A stretch of DNA of 64,000 nt from an uncultured Kiloniellaceae bacterium (GTDB taxonomy: Bacteria > Pseudomonadota > Alphaproteobacteria > Kiloniellales > Kiloniellaceae): positions 248,001-312,000 of the forward strand of contig CANLSF010000004.1 in assembly GCA_947493695.1 (NCBI GenBank), in the 5' to 3' direction. Position 1 is the first letter of the stretch, and each line of letters begins with the position of its first letter. Both the position numbers and the translations under genes were made by a program. The notes under the pieces were generated by a model. It searched no databases, was not told the DNA's origin, and worked only from the letters and a program-made list of their open reading frames with translations. Below, piece by piece: positions 28,316 through 36,409 of the stretch.

Positions 28316-28777
28316 TCACCCCTGAGGCCCGACCCTGGCACCGCGATGATAAACCCGGCAGCGCGTTGTGCCCTGGCTGCGGAAAACATAGACGTTATCG
28401 GGGATCGCAACACCGCGAGGATCGTAAAGGGTCTGGCGCGAGTCTGTTGCCGCACCATAGATCTGACCCTTGAGAACGGCAACGAAACGGCGGTCGCGCT
28501 TCTGGACAAACTTTCCGTCGCGGCAGAAGTCACTCAATTCCCGGTCCAGAGTCCAGTTCCCTTCGGCGAGAGTCTCGTCGCTCCGGAAGATAACACCTGG
28601 CTTTATGCGCGGCAGCTTGGTTTTGCTGTGCGGAATCGCTGCCGGCTGGGTGGTCATGCGCTTCGGAGGCGTCGAGTAGTGCCGCGGATGGGTGACCGCG
28701 ATTTCCGCCCGCGCCGGTGTCAACCAGATCAGGGCAGCGAGCACAACACTCATTGAGAGTAGAATCGATTTGGGCAT
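28316..28777 (-). CDS. Secreted hypothetical protein
   Basis: A 153-residue protein with a Sec signal peptide (MPKSILLSMSVVLAALIWLT, cleavage after TPARA). The mature part is basic, with PHSKTKLPRIKPGVIF and a C-terminal region containing two Cys (FCRDGKFVQ and TTRCRVYHRG) that could form a disulfide. No family is recognised. There is no clear ribosome binding site; GTG 28780 is an alternative start. It precedes mltB by about 120 nt in the same direction. Confidence 0.7.
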   Translation of the reverse strand: MPKSILLSMSVVLAALIWLTPARAEIAVTHPRHYSTPPKRMTTQPAAIPHSKTKLPRIKPGVIFRSDETLAEGNWTLDRELSDFCRDGKFVQKRDRRFVAVLKGQIYGAATDSRQTLYDPRGVAIPDNVYVFRSQGTTRCRVYHRGARVGPQG

Positions 28778-28967
28778 CACGCATGCATTTTGGTTCGAAG
28801 GTCTGCTTTTTGCAGATTAGAGCTATGTTTATAAGACCAAGTTAACGGAAATTTTGCCGTCATTGCGCGAATCTCCCGTATCGAGTGCCGCGCTTGGAGA
28901 TTGGGCTTCTTCCCTTAAATCGACAGATCGCGGAATTTGGTCTCCGCTTTTTAGGGTTACAGATCAG

Positions 28968-29465
28968 ATGGCCGACGAAACACTTCAGAACACTGATGAA
29001 CCTGATGTAGATGACGCCTCCGAAAATTCGGCAGAGGTAGCCGACGAGCTTCAGGAGACTGCGCCTGAAGCCGAAGAGCCTGGAGAGAGTCAGGCTCAGG
29101 ACGAACCTGGGGAAAGTGACGCTCAGGACGAAGATACGCCTGCGCAGCCAACCCAGCGGCGCCGCGAAGCCCGGGATTTTGAAGTCACAGGCGATGTCAC
29201 CATTGATGGCAAGGCATTCCCATTGCGCGATTGGAGTTCCAGCGGTTTCGGGATCGTTTCCTGCGATTTGGAGTTTGAGGATCACGCGAGAGTTCCGATC
29301 GACTTCAATGTGACCCATGCGGCCGGAACGCTGAGTTTTTCCTGCAAGGCAATTATTGTGCGCTCGGACACGGTCAGCTGCGAAGTGGCTGGGGCCTTCG
29401 TTGAAATGGGACGCGAAGACCGGGTTGCCGTAACCGCCTACTTCGATTCTCTCGACGAGGCTTGA
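28968..29465 (+). CDS. PilZ domain protein with acidic N-terminal tail
   Basis: A 165-residue protein. Residues 1-60 form a strongly acidic, probably disordered tail (EPDVDDASENSAEVADELQE and onward). Residues 64-160 form a PilZ domain with both c-di-GMP-binding motifs: RRREAR (RxxxR) and DWSSSGFG (D-x-S-x-x-G). Such proteins bind cyclic di-GMP and control motility, exopolysaccharide or attachment. I place the start at ATG 28968, where the acidic tail begins; the frame is open upstream to 28854. The next forward gene is a FliN-like protein, which hints at a link to the flagellar motor (inference). Confidence 0.85.
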   Translation: MADETLQNTDEPDVDDASENSAEVADELQETAPEAEEPGESQAQDEPGESDAQDEDTPAQPTQRRREARDFEVTGDVTIDGKAFPLRDWSSSGFGIVSCDLEFEDHARVPIDFNVTHAAGTLSFSCKAIIVRSDTVSCEVAGAFVEMGREDRVAVTAYFDSLDEA

Positions 29466-29681
29466 GGCGACATTCTTTCGTTTCGGCGAAGTTGTTAAGG
29501 TGAGTGCCGGAGAGATCTCTGCACAGCACCAGAATTTCCGTCATGGTTAACAAATCTTTATTCATTACCGTTCTTTAATGCTTCTGAAGTCTCGAGTTAC
29601 GGGATCAGCTTTGGGATATGACCGGCGTATCGTTCAGAATTCCACGAGCATTCAATGAGATGCCTTGATCAGGAGTAAAAG

Positions 29682-30170
29682 ATGGCGGACGAGGACGAGG
29701 GCGAAATGGATATGGCAGCCGCGATGGCTGCAGATGAATCGCTTGGGCCCCAGTCTGACGACGATGAAGGTGAACTGGACATGGCAGCCGCAATGGCTGC
29801 GGACTCTTCTCTTGGTCCTCAGTCCGATGACGATGAAGGCGAGTTGGATATGGCCGCCGCGATGGCCGCGGATTCCTCGCTTGGGCCCCAGTCAGAGGAC
29901 GGCGATGCCCCTGATCTCGGCCCGCTGATCGATGTCCCGGCCATTCACGGTGTTTCGCTTGAGGCCTCTGCAATTCTGGGTACCGCCCTGATGCCGGTCA
30001 GCCAACTACTGAAAATGGGACGTGGTGCTGTCGTTGAGCTCGATAAGTCCATCGGTGACATGATCGATATCAGCATCAATGATCAGATGGTGGCTCGCGG
30101 AGAAGTGATGATTAAGGAAGACCGCCTCTGCATTGAAATCACCGAGATGGTCAAGCGGATCAGCAGTTAG
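29682..30170 (+). CDS. FliN-like SpoA-domain protein with acidic tandem repeats
   Basis: A 162-residue protein. Its C-terminal half (about 78-160) is a SpoA/FliN domain: AILGTALMPVSQLLKMGRGA, then VELDKSIGDMIDISINDQMV and GEVMIKEDRLCIEITEMVKR, typical of the flagellar C-ring switch protein FliN. The N-terminal half is three copies of a 23-residue acidic unit (residues 5-27, 28-50, 51-73) built on GELDMAAAMAADSSLGPQSD. FliN proteins are usually 110-140 residues without such repeats. The start has AGGAG 8 nt upstream. No other flagellar structural gene is visible nearby; the PilZ gene upstream is the only motility-related neighbour. Confidence 0.85.
   Translation: MADEDEGEMDMAAAMAADESLGPQSDDDEGELDMAAAMAADSSLGPQSDDDEGELDMAAAMAADSSLGPQSEDGDAPDLGPLIDVPAIHGVSLEASAILGTALMPVSQLLKMGRGAVVELDKSIGDMIDISINDQMVARGEVMIKEDRLCIEITEMVKRISS
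29694..29900 (+). repeat. Three 69-bp in-frame tandem repeats
   Basis: Three head-to-tail 69-bp units inside the FliN-like gene. The protein copies are nearly identical (two or three substitutions), while the DNA copies differ at many third positions, so the array is not a very recent expansion. Confidence 0.9.
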
Positions 30171-30177
30171 GTCCTGG

Positions 30178-30220
30178 GCCGGTCCAGAGACCTCTGCGGA
30201 CCGGCGAAATCTCCATTTTT
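30178..30220 (+). terminator. Probable terminator of the FliN-like gene
   Basis: GCCGGTCC (30178-30185) and GGACCGGC (30198-30205) form a perfect 8-bp stem 7 nt after the stop, with a T-run at 30216-30220, 10 nt beyond the stem. The displaced T-run lowers confidence. Confidence 0.55.
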
Positions 30221-30414
30221 ACCCTTGTTTATAGCCGGTTCCAGGCGGGCGTTCTGTCCACCCGGGGCTGAGTCTATTCGCATCCTCTCGCGTACGACCA
30301 CGCGCTGGGACTGCGCCTTCCGTGGGCGCTGCGCATCACGACAGCGTGCCTTTCTTTCCACCCATGCCGGTCCACATCTTGGAATAAGAACCCAGGCATA
30401 GGTGTTATCTCTAC

Positions 30415-31479
30415 ATGACGTATCGTCCAAAATTGCTGTCCCTGGCAACGGCAGTACCGCCTTTTGTGTTGCAACAAACCGAAGTAGCCGCTCAAGCCCG
30501 CGAACTCTTCGCCCATCGGGCCCGGGATATCGAGCGACTGATGCCCGTCTTCACAAATGCGGGGATCGAGACCCGTCGCTCCTGTGTGCCGCTTGCATGG
30601 TATCGGGAGGCCGCGGACTGGAAAGAACGCAATGCAATCTATGTGGAAAGTGCCGTTGAGGTGCTGGCGAAAGCGACGCTCGATTGTCTGGAACAGGTGG
30701 ATATGGCGGTTGAGGAAGTGGACGCCATTATCACGGTCTCGACCACCGGTATCGCCACGCCCAGCCTGGATGCTCACCTGATCAACAAGCTCGGCCTGCG
30801 CCGGGATGTTATGAGACTGCCGGTGTTCGGGCTGGGCTGCGCCGGCGGGGTTCTCGGATTGTCGCGAGCCGCTTCCTTTGCGTCGGCCATGCCGGGCAAG
30901 AATGTCCTGTTGCTTGTGGTCGAACTCTGCGCCCTCACCTTCCGCCCCGGCGATCTCTCCAAGAGCAACATTATCGCCGCGGCTTTGTTCGGTGACGGCG
31001 CTGCAGCAGCCCTCGTGAGCACGCGGACCTCCGCTGCCGCGCCACACAGCCAGCCGACCCTGACCGCGGCAGGTGAATATACCTGGCCGAATTCGATGGA
31101 TGTCATGGGATGGCACATTGAGAACGATGGCTTCGGGGTGCTCTTCTCCAGGGATATCCCAGCGATCATCGCCGAACGCTTTGGACCGGCGCTTGACGGG
31201 TTTTTGAGTGCGAACGCCTTAAACCGGCAGGATCTGTTTGAATACGTCTGTCACCCCGGCGGCACCAAGGTTGTAGGCGCATTGGAGCGTGTGCTCGGTT
31301 TGCCTGACGGTGCAATGCGCGACGCTCGCGATGTTCTGAAGGAATACGGGAATATGTCGGCAGCGACAGTCATGTTTGTTCTGGAACGATCTCTCCGGCG
31401 CCCTCCGAGAGACCGGATACTGATGTCTTCCCTGGGGCCCGGCTTCTCGGCGGCTTTTCAGATCCTGGAAAATCAATGA
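30415..31479 (+). CDS. Type III polyketide synthase
   Basis: A 354-residue chalcone/stilbene-synthase-fold ketosynthase. The Cys-His-Asn catalytic triad is intact: C142 in VFGLGCAGG, H280 in YVCHPGG and N313 in EYGNMSAAT. The last Gly-Pro-Gly loop is SLGPGFSAAF. Bacterial members condense malonyl-CoA onto acyl-CoA starters to give alkylpyrones or alkylresorcinols. The stop overlaps the start of an isoprenylcysteine-methyltransferase-like gene by 4 nt, the same pairing as bpsA-bpsB of Bacillus subtilis, where the second enzyme O-methylates the pyrone. Chain length and product cannot be read from the sequence. Confidence 0.95.
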   Translation: MTYRPKLLSLATAVPPFVLQQTEVAAQARELFAHRARDIERLMPVFTNAGIETRRSCVPLAWYREAADWKERNAIYVESAVEVLAKATLDCLEQVDMAVEEVDAIITVSTTGIATPSLDAHLINKLGLRRDVMRLPVFGLGCAGGVLGLSRAASFASAMPGKNVLLLVVELCALTFRPGDLSKSNIIAAALFGDGAAAALVSTRTSAAAPHSQPTLTAAGEYTWPNSMDVMGWHIENDGFGVLFSRDIPAIIAERFGPALDGFLSANALNRQDLFEYVCHPGGTKVVGALERVLGLPDGAMRDARDVLKEYGNMSAATVMFVLERSLRRPPRDRILMSSLGPGFSAAFQILENQ

Positions 31480-32003
31480 CTGTCTTTTGGGCGCTGTTTA
31501 TCGCGATCGTTCTTGCCCGTCTGGCGGAACTGGCCTACGCGCGCCGCAATACGCGGCGGCTCATGGCCGAGGGCGCACAGGAATTCGGCGCAGGACACTA
31601 CCCGCTGATCGTTCTCTTGCATGTGGCCTGGCTTGCCAGTCTGGCCGCCTTCGTCCCGGGAGATGAGGTCGTTGTTGTGCCTTTGCTTGTGCTGTTCGGC
31701 GTAGTTCAACTGCTTCGAATCTGGGTGTTGGTAAGTTTGGGGCGCTATTGGACCACGCGAATCATCACCCTGCCGGATGTGCCGTTGGTCGCCAAAGGGC
31801 CCTACCGCTTTATCCGCCACCCCAACTATCTGGTCGTGGTTTTGGAAATCCTGATCCTGCCGCTTTGTTTCGGTGCCTGGCAGATTGCTGCGGTTTTTAC
31901 CCTGCTGAACGGGATGATGTTGTTTTGGCGGATTCGTGCCGAGAACGCGGTTCTAGAGACTCGAAGAAATTTAGACGTCGAGATCGAAGTCAGAGGGACC
32001 TGA
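31476..32003 (+). CDS. Isoprenylcysteine carboxyl methyltransferase-like membrane protein (BpsB-like)
   Basis: A 175-residue integral membrane methyltransferase with about four helices. The SAM-binding signature GPYRFIRHPNY (about 109-119) and the later RIRAENAVLE are diagnostic of the ICMT family. Bacteria lack prenylated CaaX proteins, and homologues next to type III PKS genes methylate alkylpyrones (BpsB in B. subtilis). The ATG overlaps the PKS stop (ATGA at 31476-31479), so the two are translationally coupled and very probably form one pathway. Confidence 0.92.
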   Translation: MTVFWALFIAIVLARLAELAYARRNTRRLMAEGAQEFGAGHYPLIVLLHVAWLASLAAFVPGDEVVVVPLLVLFGVVQLLRIWVLVSLGRYWTTRIITLPDVPLVAKGPYRFIRHPNYLVVVLEILILPLCFGAWQIAAVFTLLNGMMLFWRIRAENAVLETRRNLDVEIEVRGT

Positions 32004-32057
32004 CTTGTGAAATTCGGACGTAAATATCTGTTTTAAGAAATGACTATAAGAACTTAA

Positions 32058-32073
32058 TATTTCACGTGAAACA
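32058..32073. promoter_or_regulatory. parS-like ParB binding site
   Basis: TATTTCACGTGAAACA matches the chromosomal parS consensus TGTTTCACGTGAAACA at 15 of 16 positions, with the essential TTTCACGTGAAA core intact and outside any gene. ParB proteins bind such sites and spread to organise the replication origin region for segregation. Chromosomal parS sites usually cluster near oriC, though parAB itself is not in the window. Confidence 0.75.
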
Positions 32074-32242
32074 AATATTCCTTCTACATTTGGTGTGAGA
32101 AAATATGAAAAACTCGAAATCTTGCGGTTAGATGGTAAACGGAGTGTTTATTTTCGAATTTAATCAACTTTTTCCCATAAGTATGAGGTATTTGGTGAAA
32201 AGTTCTAGTTTCTATATTTGATATTTAAAACAGACCGCTGTC

Positions 32243-32265
32243 GCTTTCTTTTAAAGTAAGAAAGC
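32243..32265 (-). terminator. Hairpin downstream of tRNA-Ser
   Basis: GCTTTCTT and AAGAAAGC form an 8-bp stem around a 7-nt loop, about 55 nt past the 3' end of the leftward tRNA-Ser gene. There is no strong T-run on that side, so it is only a candidate terminator. Confidence 0.35.
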
Positions 32266-32319
32266 TTTAACCAGTTGAAACCTGCTGATTTTATGGTGCT
32301 TCGCCTGGCCGGAAGCTTG

Positions 32320-32409
32320 TGGCGGATGGGGTGGGATTCGAACCCACGAGACGCTCTCACGCCTGCCGGTTTTCAAGACCGGTGCCTTCAACCGCTCGGC
32401 CACCCATCC
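32320..32409 (-). tRNA. tRNA-Ser (anticodon UGA)
   Basis: A complete 90-nt serine tRNA on the minus strand. The acceptor stem is GGATGGG/CCCATCC with discriminator G and encoded CCA. The anticodon arm CCGGT-CTTGAAA-ACCGG gives anticodon TGA. A long variable arm and the T arm GTGGG-TTCGAAT-CCCAC are typical. It reads UCN serine codons. Confidence 0.96.
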
Positions 32410-32774
32410 GCAAGCAACACCATCAAAGGCGTTGCATCTGCAGCGGCGGAAAGTTCGGCTGATTTCAAGCCGCACTTTTGCCTGCCCCCGCAGTACGGGC
32501 AACCTTCTAACGCTTTTGACAGGGCCGCGTCCAGCGAAGAAGCGAAAGAAATTTACGCCCGTCGCGGCGCAAGGTGATCAGCGTCCCGCGGTGGCCCAAC
32601 CGGATCGGGTTTTCCATAGCCCCTTCGCGCAGCAGCCTTTGCTTGTTTCGGAACGGCCAAGGGCGTATTCCAACAGCCGATAAGCGATGTGAAGCCGGTT
32701 TTCGTTTTGAGAGGCCAGTCGTGAAAATGATCGGTATCGGCTTCCAGGCAACCAGATCAGACGTGAGACGCTCC
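32410..32774. other. Intergenic region upstream of tRNA-Ser
   Basis: About 365 nt between the tRNA and the small gene at 32775. It should carry the tRNA promoter on the minus strand. Open frames here are not protein-like and nothing else is recognised. Confidence 0.45.
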
Positions 32775-33029
32775 ATGACAAACACGACTCCTCCCGCAAT
32801 GCCGCAGCTTTCAGAACTGCAAGCTCATCTCGAGCAGGTAAGTCAGGAGATGATCGGCTTGATTCGCGCCTACGACCTTGATGCTGATACGCCGTTTGAG
32901 GTTATTCCCGTCGCGCGGAAAAAGATCAGTGATCCGAAGGATTATGTGCGGTTTTTGGAACTTTCTTTGGAGGGGCGCATCTATGGCGAGGCCGCGTCGG
33001 CATTGATGGAAGCGCAAAAGAATGCCTGA
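32775..33029 (+). CDS. Small hypothetical protein
   Basis: An 84-residue frame with natural composition: LSELQAHLEQVSQEMIGLIR is predicted helical, followed by FEVIPVARKKISDPKDYVRF. There is no signal peptide or membrane segment. The chosen ATG 32775 has only a weak ribosome binding site; the frame is open further upstream, but that part is Arg- and Ser-rich and overlaps presumed tRNA upstream sequence. I recognise no family. It stands alone. Confidence 0.55.
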   Translation: MTNTTPPAMPQLSELQAHLEQVSQEMIGLIRAYDLDADTPFEVIPVARKKISDPKDYVRFLELSLEGRIYGEAASALMEAQKNA

Positions 33030-33332
33030 GGTCGAGACGCCCTAGCCTGCCTCTGAACGCTTAAGAGGATGGTTCTTCGCACCCAGGTTTTTCAATTACT
33101 GTTATTTTTCAGAAAGATAACGGACTTCAACTCTATTTTTCTCAAGATTTGCTTCACGTCTCATCGCAAGAATGAGACCTGTTGAAGATCCGCAAAATCG
33201 CTCGCAATTTTAGTAAAATCACTGCTGCTGAGATATAAGCTTAAAAAGCGATACAGTAATCGCGCATTAATGAAGCAGGTTCATAATTCCCCTCGGTTTT
33301 CATTAGCTTAGTGGCTAGCAGAGGCAGCAATT
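33030..33332. other. A+T-rich intergenic region
   Basis: About 300 nt upstream of the TPR lipoprotein gene, presumably containing its promoter. No RNA gene, strong hairpin or repeat was seen. Confidence 0.4.
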
Positions 33333-35333
33333 ATGGGCTCAGCATTCCCGATCAAAATCGCAGCAAAAACAATCCTGGCGGGTACAGCTCTGCTGTTGCT
33401 CGGCGCCTGCGCTTCTGTGCCGGTCACGTCTGAAGGAGACAAACAGGTAGGGTCCGCGCAGATCCTGTCGATTTGCGAGAAACTCGCCAAGTCAAACGAT
33501 ACGCGTATTGCGATTGGATTGTGCGAGAAGGCTCATATGGAGGACCCGGACAACCCGGTGCCTCTTCTGATTTTGGGTGACATGCTGCAACAGCAGGGTG
33601 CTCTGGCCCAGGCCGGTCGTGCCTACGGTATGGCGATTGACCTCGATCCTGAAAATGTTGAAGCGTATTACGGTTTGGGCAAGGTCTTTCTGGCGCGTAA
33701 TCAGTATGAACTTGCTACGGAGCAGTTCGAAATTGCCCGTGAACTGAATGCCAGTGATCACAGGCTCTACAACGCTTTGGGTGTTGTCCTCGATAACCTT
33801 GGCGATCACGTTGCCGCGCAGCAGCATTACCGGGTCGGCTTGGAGCTGGCACCCCATAACCGTGCTCTGAAAAAGAACCTGACGCTCTCTCGCCGTCTCG
33901 ATGATTCCGTTACCTCACCCGCGATTGGTCCGCGTTTTGAGGTCGTGCCAGCGCCGGCCTCTACACCGGGCGAAACACAGAATGGCAACGGCGGCCCGGC
34001 ATTTACGCCGGGTACAACACCCAGTAACCGCCAGGGGCCTGGCGCTCCGGCCGGGCGGCTTGGTCATGAACCGCTTGCATACGCACCGACTGTTCCTCCG
34101 CAGAAGACACCCTATCAATCCAACAGCAAAGCCGTTGTTACCCAAGCCTCCAGTCGTCAGTCCGCGATCACAGACCGCCACGACCCAATGGCCACGCGCC
34201 AAGATGATGCAGATCGGATTGAGCCGCTCGGGCGTCCCGCAGCGATTGAGACAAACCGCAACAAACGGGTTGCAATTCGGGCTGAGCGTGGCTCTTACAG
34301 GAATGCAGATGCGGCTGTCCTTGTGGAACAGTCGACGGCTACCATGACTATTCCTGCCAATGATGCGGACCACAGTGTTTCGGAAGCCACAGTAGAAAAC
34401 ACCTATCTTGCCTATTTCCCGATTGTTGCCCCAAGCCACACCCAGACGGCTGACTCGGTCCAGGCAGCCCTGCCACAACAGATCGCCGAAACCCAGGTGA
34501 TGAAATACCAGTTGGCTGCTTCCCCCATCGCTCCACAGGCGGAGCAGAATTACATTCAGCCTCTACTCAACTCGATCCACACCACCGCTGCAGTGATGCC
34601 CGCTGTGGCACCGCGTACCGCGCCCGGCCCCGTAATCCTTGTTGCCTCGGGTCTTCAGGATCATGTCATTCATGCGGAGCCCCTGGTGAGCGCGCCTGCG
34701 GCTCAACCTGTCCAGATCGCTACATTGCCCAGCGACAACGTTGAGCTCGAGACAATCCAGCGAGACAAGCGCGCACCGGCGAGCCTCGTCACCGTGCCAC
34801 TGGTGCCGACAAGCGTGGAAGAGGGTTTTACACCGGAAACCTCCGTTTCCTCACTCCTGGCCGATTTTGAACCGGGCGAACCCCTTGCACCTCGGGTGAC
34901 GCTGACCCTGGAAGCAAATCGTTTTGGTGTCGGAGATGTTACGGTGGCAACACAGGTTGCTGCCCTGCCCTCTGCAGATGTTGAACTGCGCAGAGTGCCG
35001 CGCACCCGCTTCGGGCGCGAGCATGAGGGCGATCACGAGACAAGGCATATCGAGGGTGAGTTTTGGGACCTTGTCGATGTGGTGAACCCAATGCAGCATA
35101 TTCCGGTCGTGGCCTCGATCTACCGGGATGTCACTGAAGATGAGATTAAACCCGCAGCCAAGATCGCAGGCGGCACTCTCTTTGGCGGTGTTCTGGGCTT
35201 CGCTTCCTCTATTTTCGACTCCGTGGTCGAGGAGGTCTCAGGCCAGGATATGACCCAGACCGCGGTTACGGCGCTCTCTCAAGAAAGTCCTGAACACCAA
35301 CGAAGCGCCACCTTGGTCCGAGATCAGCAGTAA
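33333..35333 (+). CDS. TPR-repeat lipoprotein with long disordered region
   Basis: A 666-residue lipoprotein. The signal peptide ends in LLGAC (Cys26). Residues 55-195 form about four tetratricopeptide repeats (for example QAGRAYGMAIDLDPENVEAY and LYNALGVVLDNLGDHVAAQQ), close to the TadD/PilF type used as pilotins or scaffolds. About 370 Pro/Ala/Thr-rich, low-complexity residues follow. The C terminus is again ordered: FWDLVDVVNPMQHIPVVASI, then a glycine-rich helix KIAGGTLFGGVLGFASSIFD. The latter looks conserved and membrane-active, but I cannot name its family. A strong bidirectional terminator follows. No Tad or pilus genes are nearby. Confidence 0.82.
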   Translation: MGSAFPIKIAAKTILAGTALLLLGACASVPVTSEGDKQVGSAQILSICEKLAKSNDTRIAIGLCEKAHMEDPDNPVPLLILGDMLQQQGALAQAGRAYGMAIDLDPENVEAYYGLGKVFLARNQYELATEQFEIARELNASDHRLYNALGVVLDNLGDHVAAQQHYRVGLELAPHNRALKKNLTLSRRLDDSVTSPAIGPRFEVVPAPASTPGETQNGNGGPAFTPGTTPSNRQGPGAPAGRLGHEPLAYAPTVPPQKTPYQSNSKAVVTQASSRQSAITDRHDPMATRQDDADRIEPLGRPAAIETNRNKRVAIRAERGSYRNADAAVLVEQSTATMTIPANDADHSVSEATVENTYLAYFPIVAPSHTQTADSVQAALPQQIAETQVMKYQLAASPIAPQAEQNYIQPLLNSIHTTAAVMPAVAPRTAPGPVILVASGLQDHVIHAEPLVSAPAAQPVQIATLPSDNVELETIQRDKRAPASLVTVPLVPTSVEEGFTPETSVSSLLADFEPGEPLAPRVTLTLEANRFGVGDVTVATQVAALPSADVELRRVPRTRFGREHEGDHETRHIEGEFWDLVDVVNPMQHIPVVASIYRDVTEDEIKPAAKIAGGTLFGGVLGFASSIFDSVVEEVSGQDMTQTAVTALSQESPEHQRSATLVRDQQ

Positions 35334-35391
35334 CGCTGCGTGATCCCGTCGGATCCACCGCTCGCTTAGCGCAAGCGCCCATCAGACCTTT

Positions 35392-35443
35392 CCAATGAAA
35401 AACGACGCTTGATCAGAACCGGTCAAGCGTCGTTTTTCATTGG
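35392..35443. terminator. Bidirectional terminator with a 21-bp stem
   Basis: A perfect 21-bp inverted repeat (35392-35412 with 35423-35443) closes a 10-nt loop. Its core is ACGACGCTTGA / TCAAGCGTCGT, flanked by A-runs on the left arm and T-runs on the right, so it works in both directions between the convergent TPR lipoprotein and PAS-like genes. Confidence 0.9.
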
Positions 35444-35509
35444 ATTACCAAAGGAGCCAAAGGCTGACTGTGGTCGGAACAGCTTACATCTTCAAGAAGC
35501 GTACCTGGG

Positions 35510-36409
35510 TCACACCACCGTGCTTTGCACCGGCATCAGGGGAATATCGACATTCTGGGTAATCAGGGAATTGGTCATGAGGATGGGATGATTGTTGCTG
35601 TCCCGCCATAGGGTGCGGAGGCATTTGTAGCGGCTACGCCGGTACTCGCCGTTCGGCCGGCGGATGCGCGCATCCACGTGCTCATACTGCGGCAGGCCTG
35701 ACTCCCGCATGACAGCAAGCGCCTTGGCGACCCAAACCCCGTAACCGGAGTCGAATTGCTGCTCGACCGGCTGCCCTATCCCCTCTTGTGGCCAGGATCT
35801 GCCGTAAACCGTGAAGTCGTCGCCGATGAAGGTAAACTTCCCACTGCCATTATCATTGACCGGTTCGATCAGCAGCGTGCGTGACAGGAGGCCGAATTCT
35901 CGAAGCAGAGGAATCGTCGTGTCGTTGAAAACACCCGTGGAGTCGCGCCAGGTCCTCAAGAGTTTCCCGAGACGCTGAGCTTCATTGTCTTCCTCCCGAA
36001 AGAGGACTTCAGGGTCCTTGGCCGCTGCAAAAAACTCTGACCTGCGCCGGAGCTGCTCCGCGGACTGCGCAATCTCCATAACCCGCAGGCTTGCAGAAGA
36101 TCCATCCAGGTGTTTCTCGAAGGTCCATCCATGGAAATGGTACTTGAGCACGACGGATTTGAGCTTGGGAATGAGCAGCAGCGCACAGGCTGCAGTGACA
36201 GCCTCTTCGGCCATGTCCATGGCCCGGAAAGTGAGTTTGATCTCCTCCCGCGCCTCACTGAAATCAACTCCGATCCAGCCTTTTTCCCGAACCGCGTGAT
36301 CGACGGCATCGGAAATAGCACGCGCTTCCCCGCCCGATTGATAGGCACTATGGCCAATCACTGGGCAGCGTTTACCATTGCTGGTGATCAGAAAACTCTC
36401 GTTATGCAT
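35510..36409 (-). CDS. Uncharacterised protein with PAS-like C-terminal half
   Basis: A 299-residue soluble protein of unknown family. The N-terminal half (about 20-120) is helical, and AVREKGWIGVDFSEAREEIK and MAEEAVTAACALLLIPKLKS recall a sensor-type fold. The C-terminal half looks like a PAS-type domain: KFTFIGDDFTVYGRSWPQEG, then GYGVWVAKALAVMRESG and DARIRRPNGEYRRSRYKCLR, ending in a strand with NSLITQNVDIPL. There is no kinase or output domain, so if it senses, it must signal through a partner. It ends near a bidirectional terminator. A second PAS-type protein lies at 41573-42160. Confidence 0.72.
   Translation of the reverse strand: MHNESFLITSNGKRCPVIGHSAYQSGGEARAISDAVDHAVREKGWIGVDFSEAREEIKLTFRAMDMAEEAVTAACALLLIPKLKSVVLKYHFHGWTFEKHLDGSSASLRVMEIAQSAEQLRRRSEFFAAAKDPEVLFREEDNEAQRLGKLLRTWRDSTGVFNDTTIPLLREFGLLSRTLLIEPVNDNGSGKFTFIGDDFTVYGRSWPQEGIGQPVEQQFDSGYGVWVAKALAVMRESGLPQYEHVDARIRRPNGEYRRSRYKCLRTLWRDSNNHPILMTNSLITQNVDIPLMPVQSTVV

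Larger units (their letters stand above)
32004..32319. other. A+T-rich intergenic region containing a parS site
   Basis: A 316-nt, strongly A+T-rich stretch without genes. It holds the parS-like site at 32058-32073 and an 8-bp hairpin at 32243-32265 that may end the tRNA-Ser transcript. Confidence 0.6.

Noticed and set aside
32251-32502. Minus-strand frame containing VAERLKAPVLKTGRR
   Set aside because: This is the well-known false protein produced by translating through tRNA-Ser.
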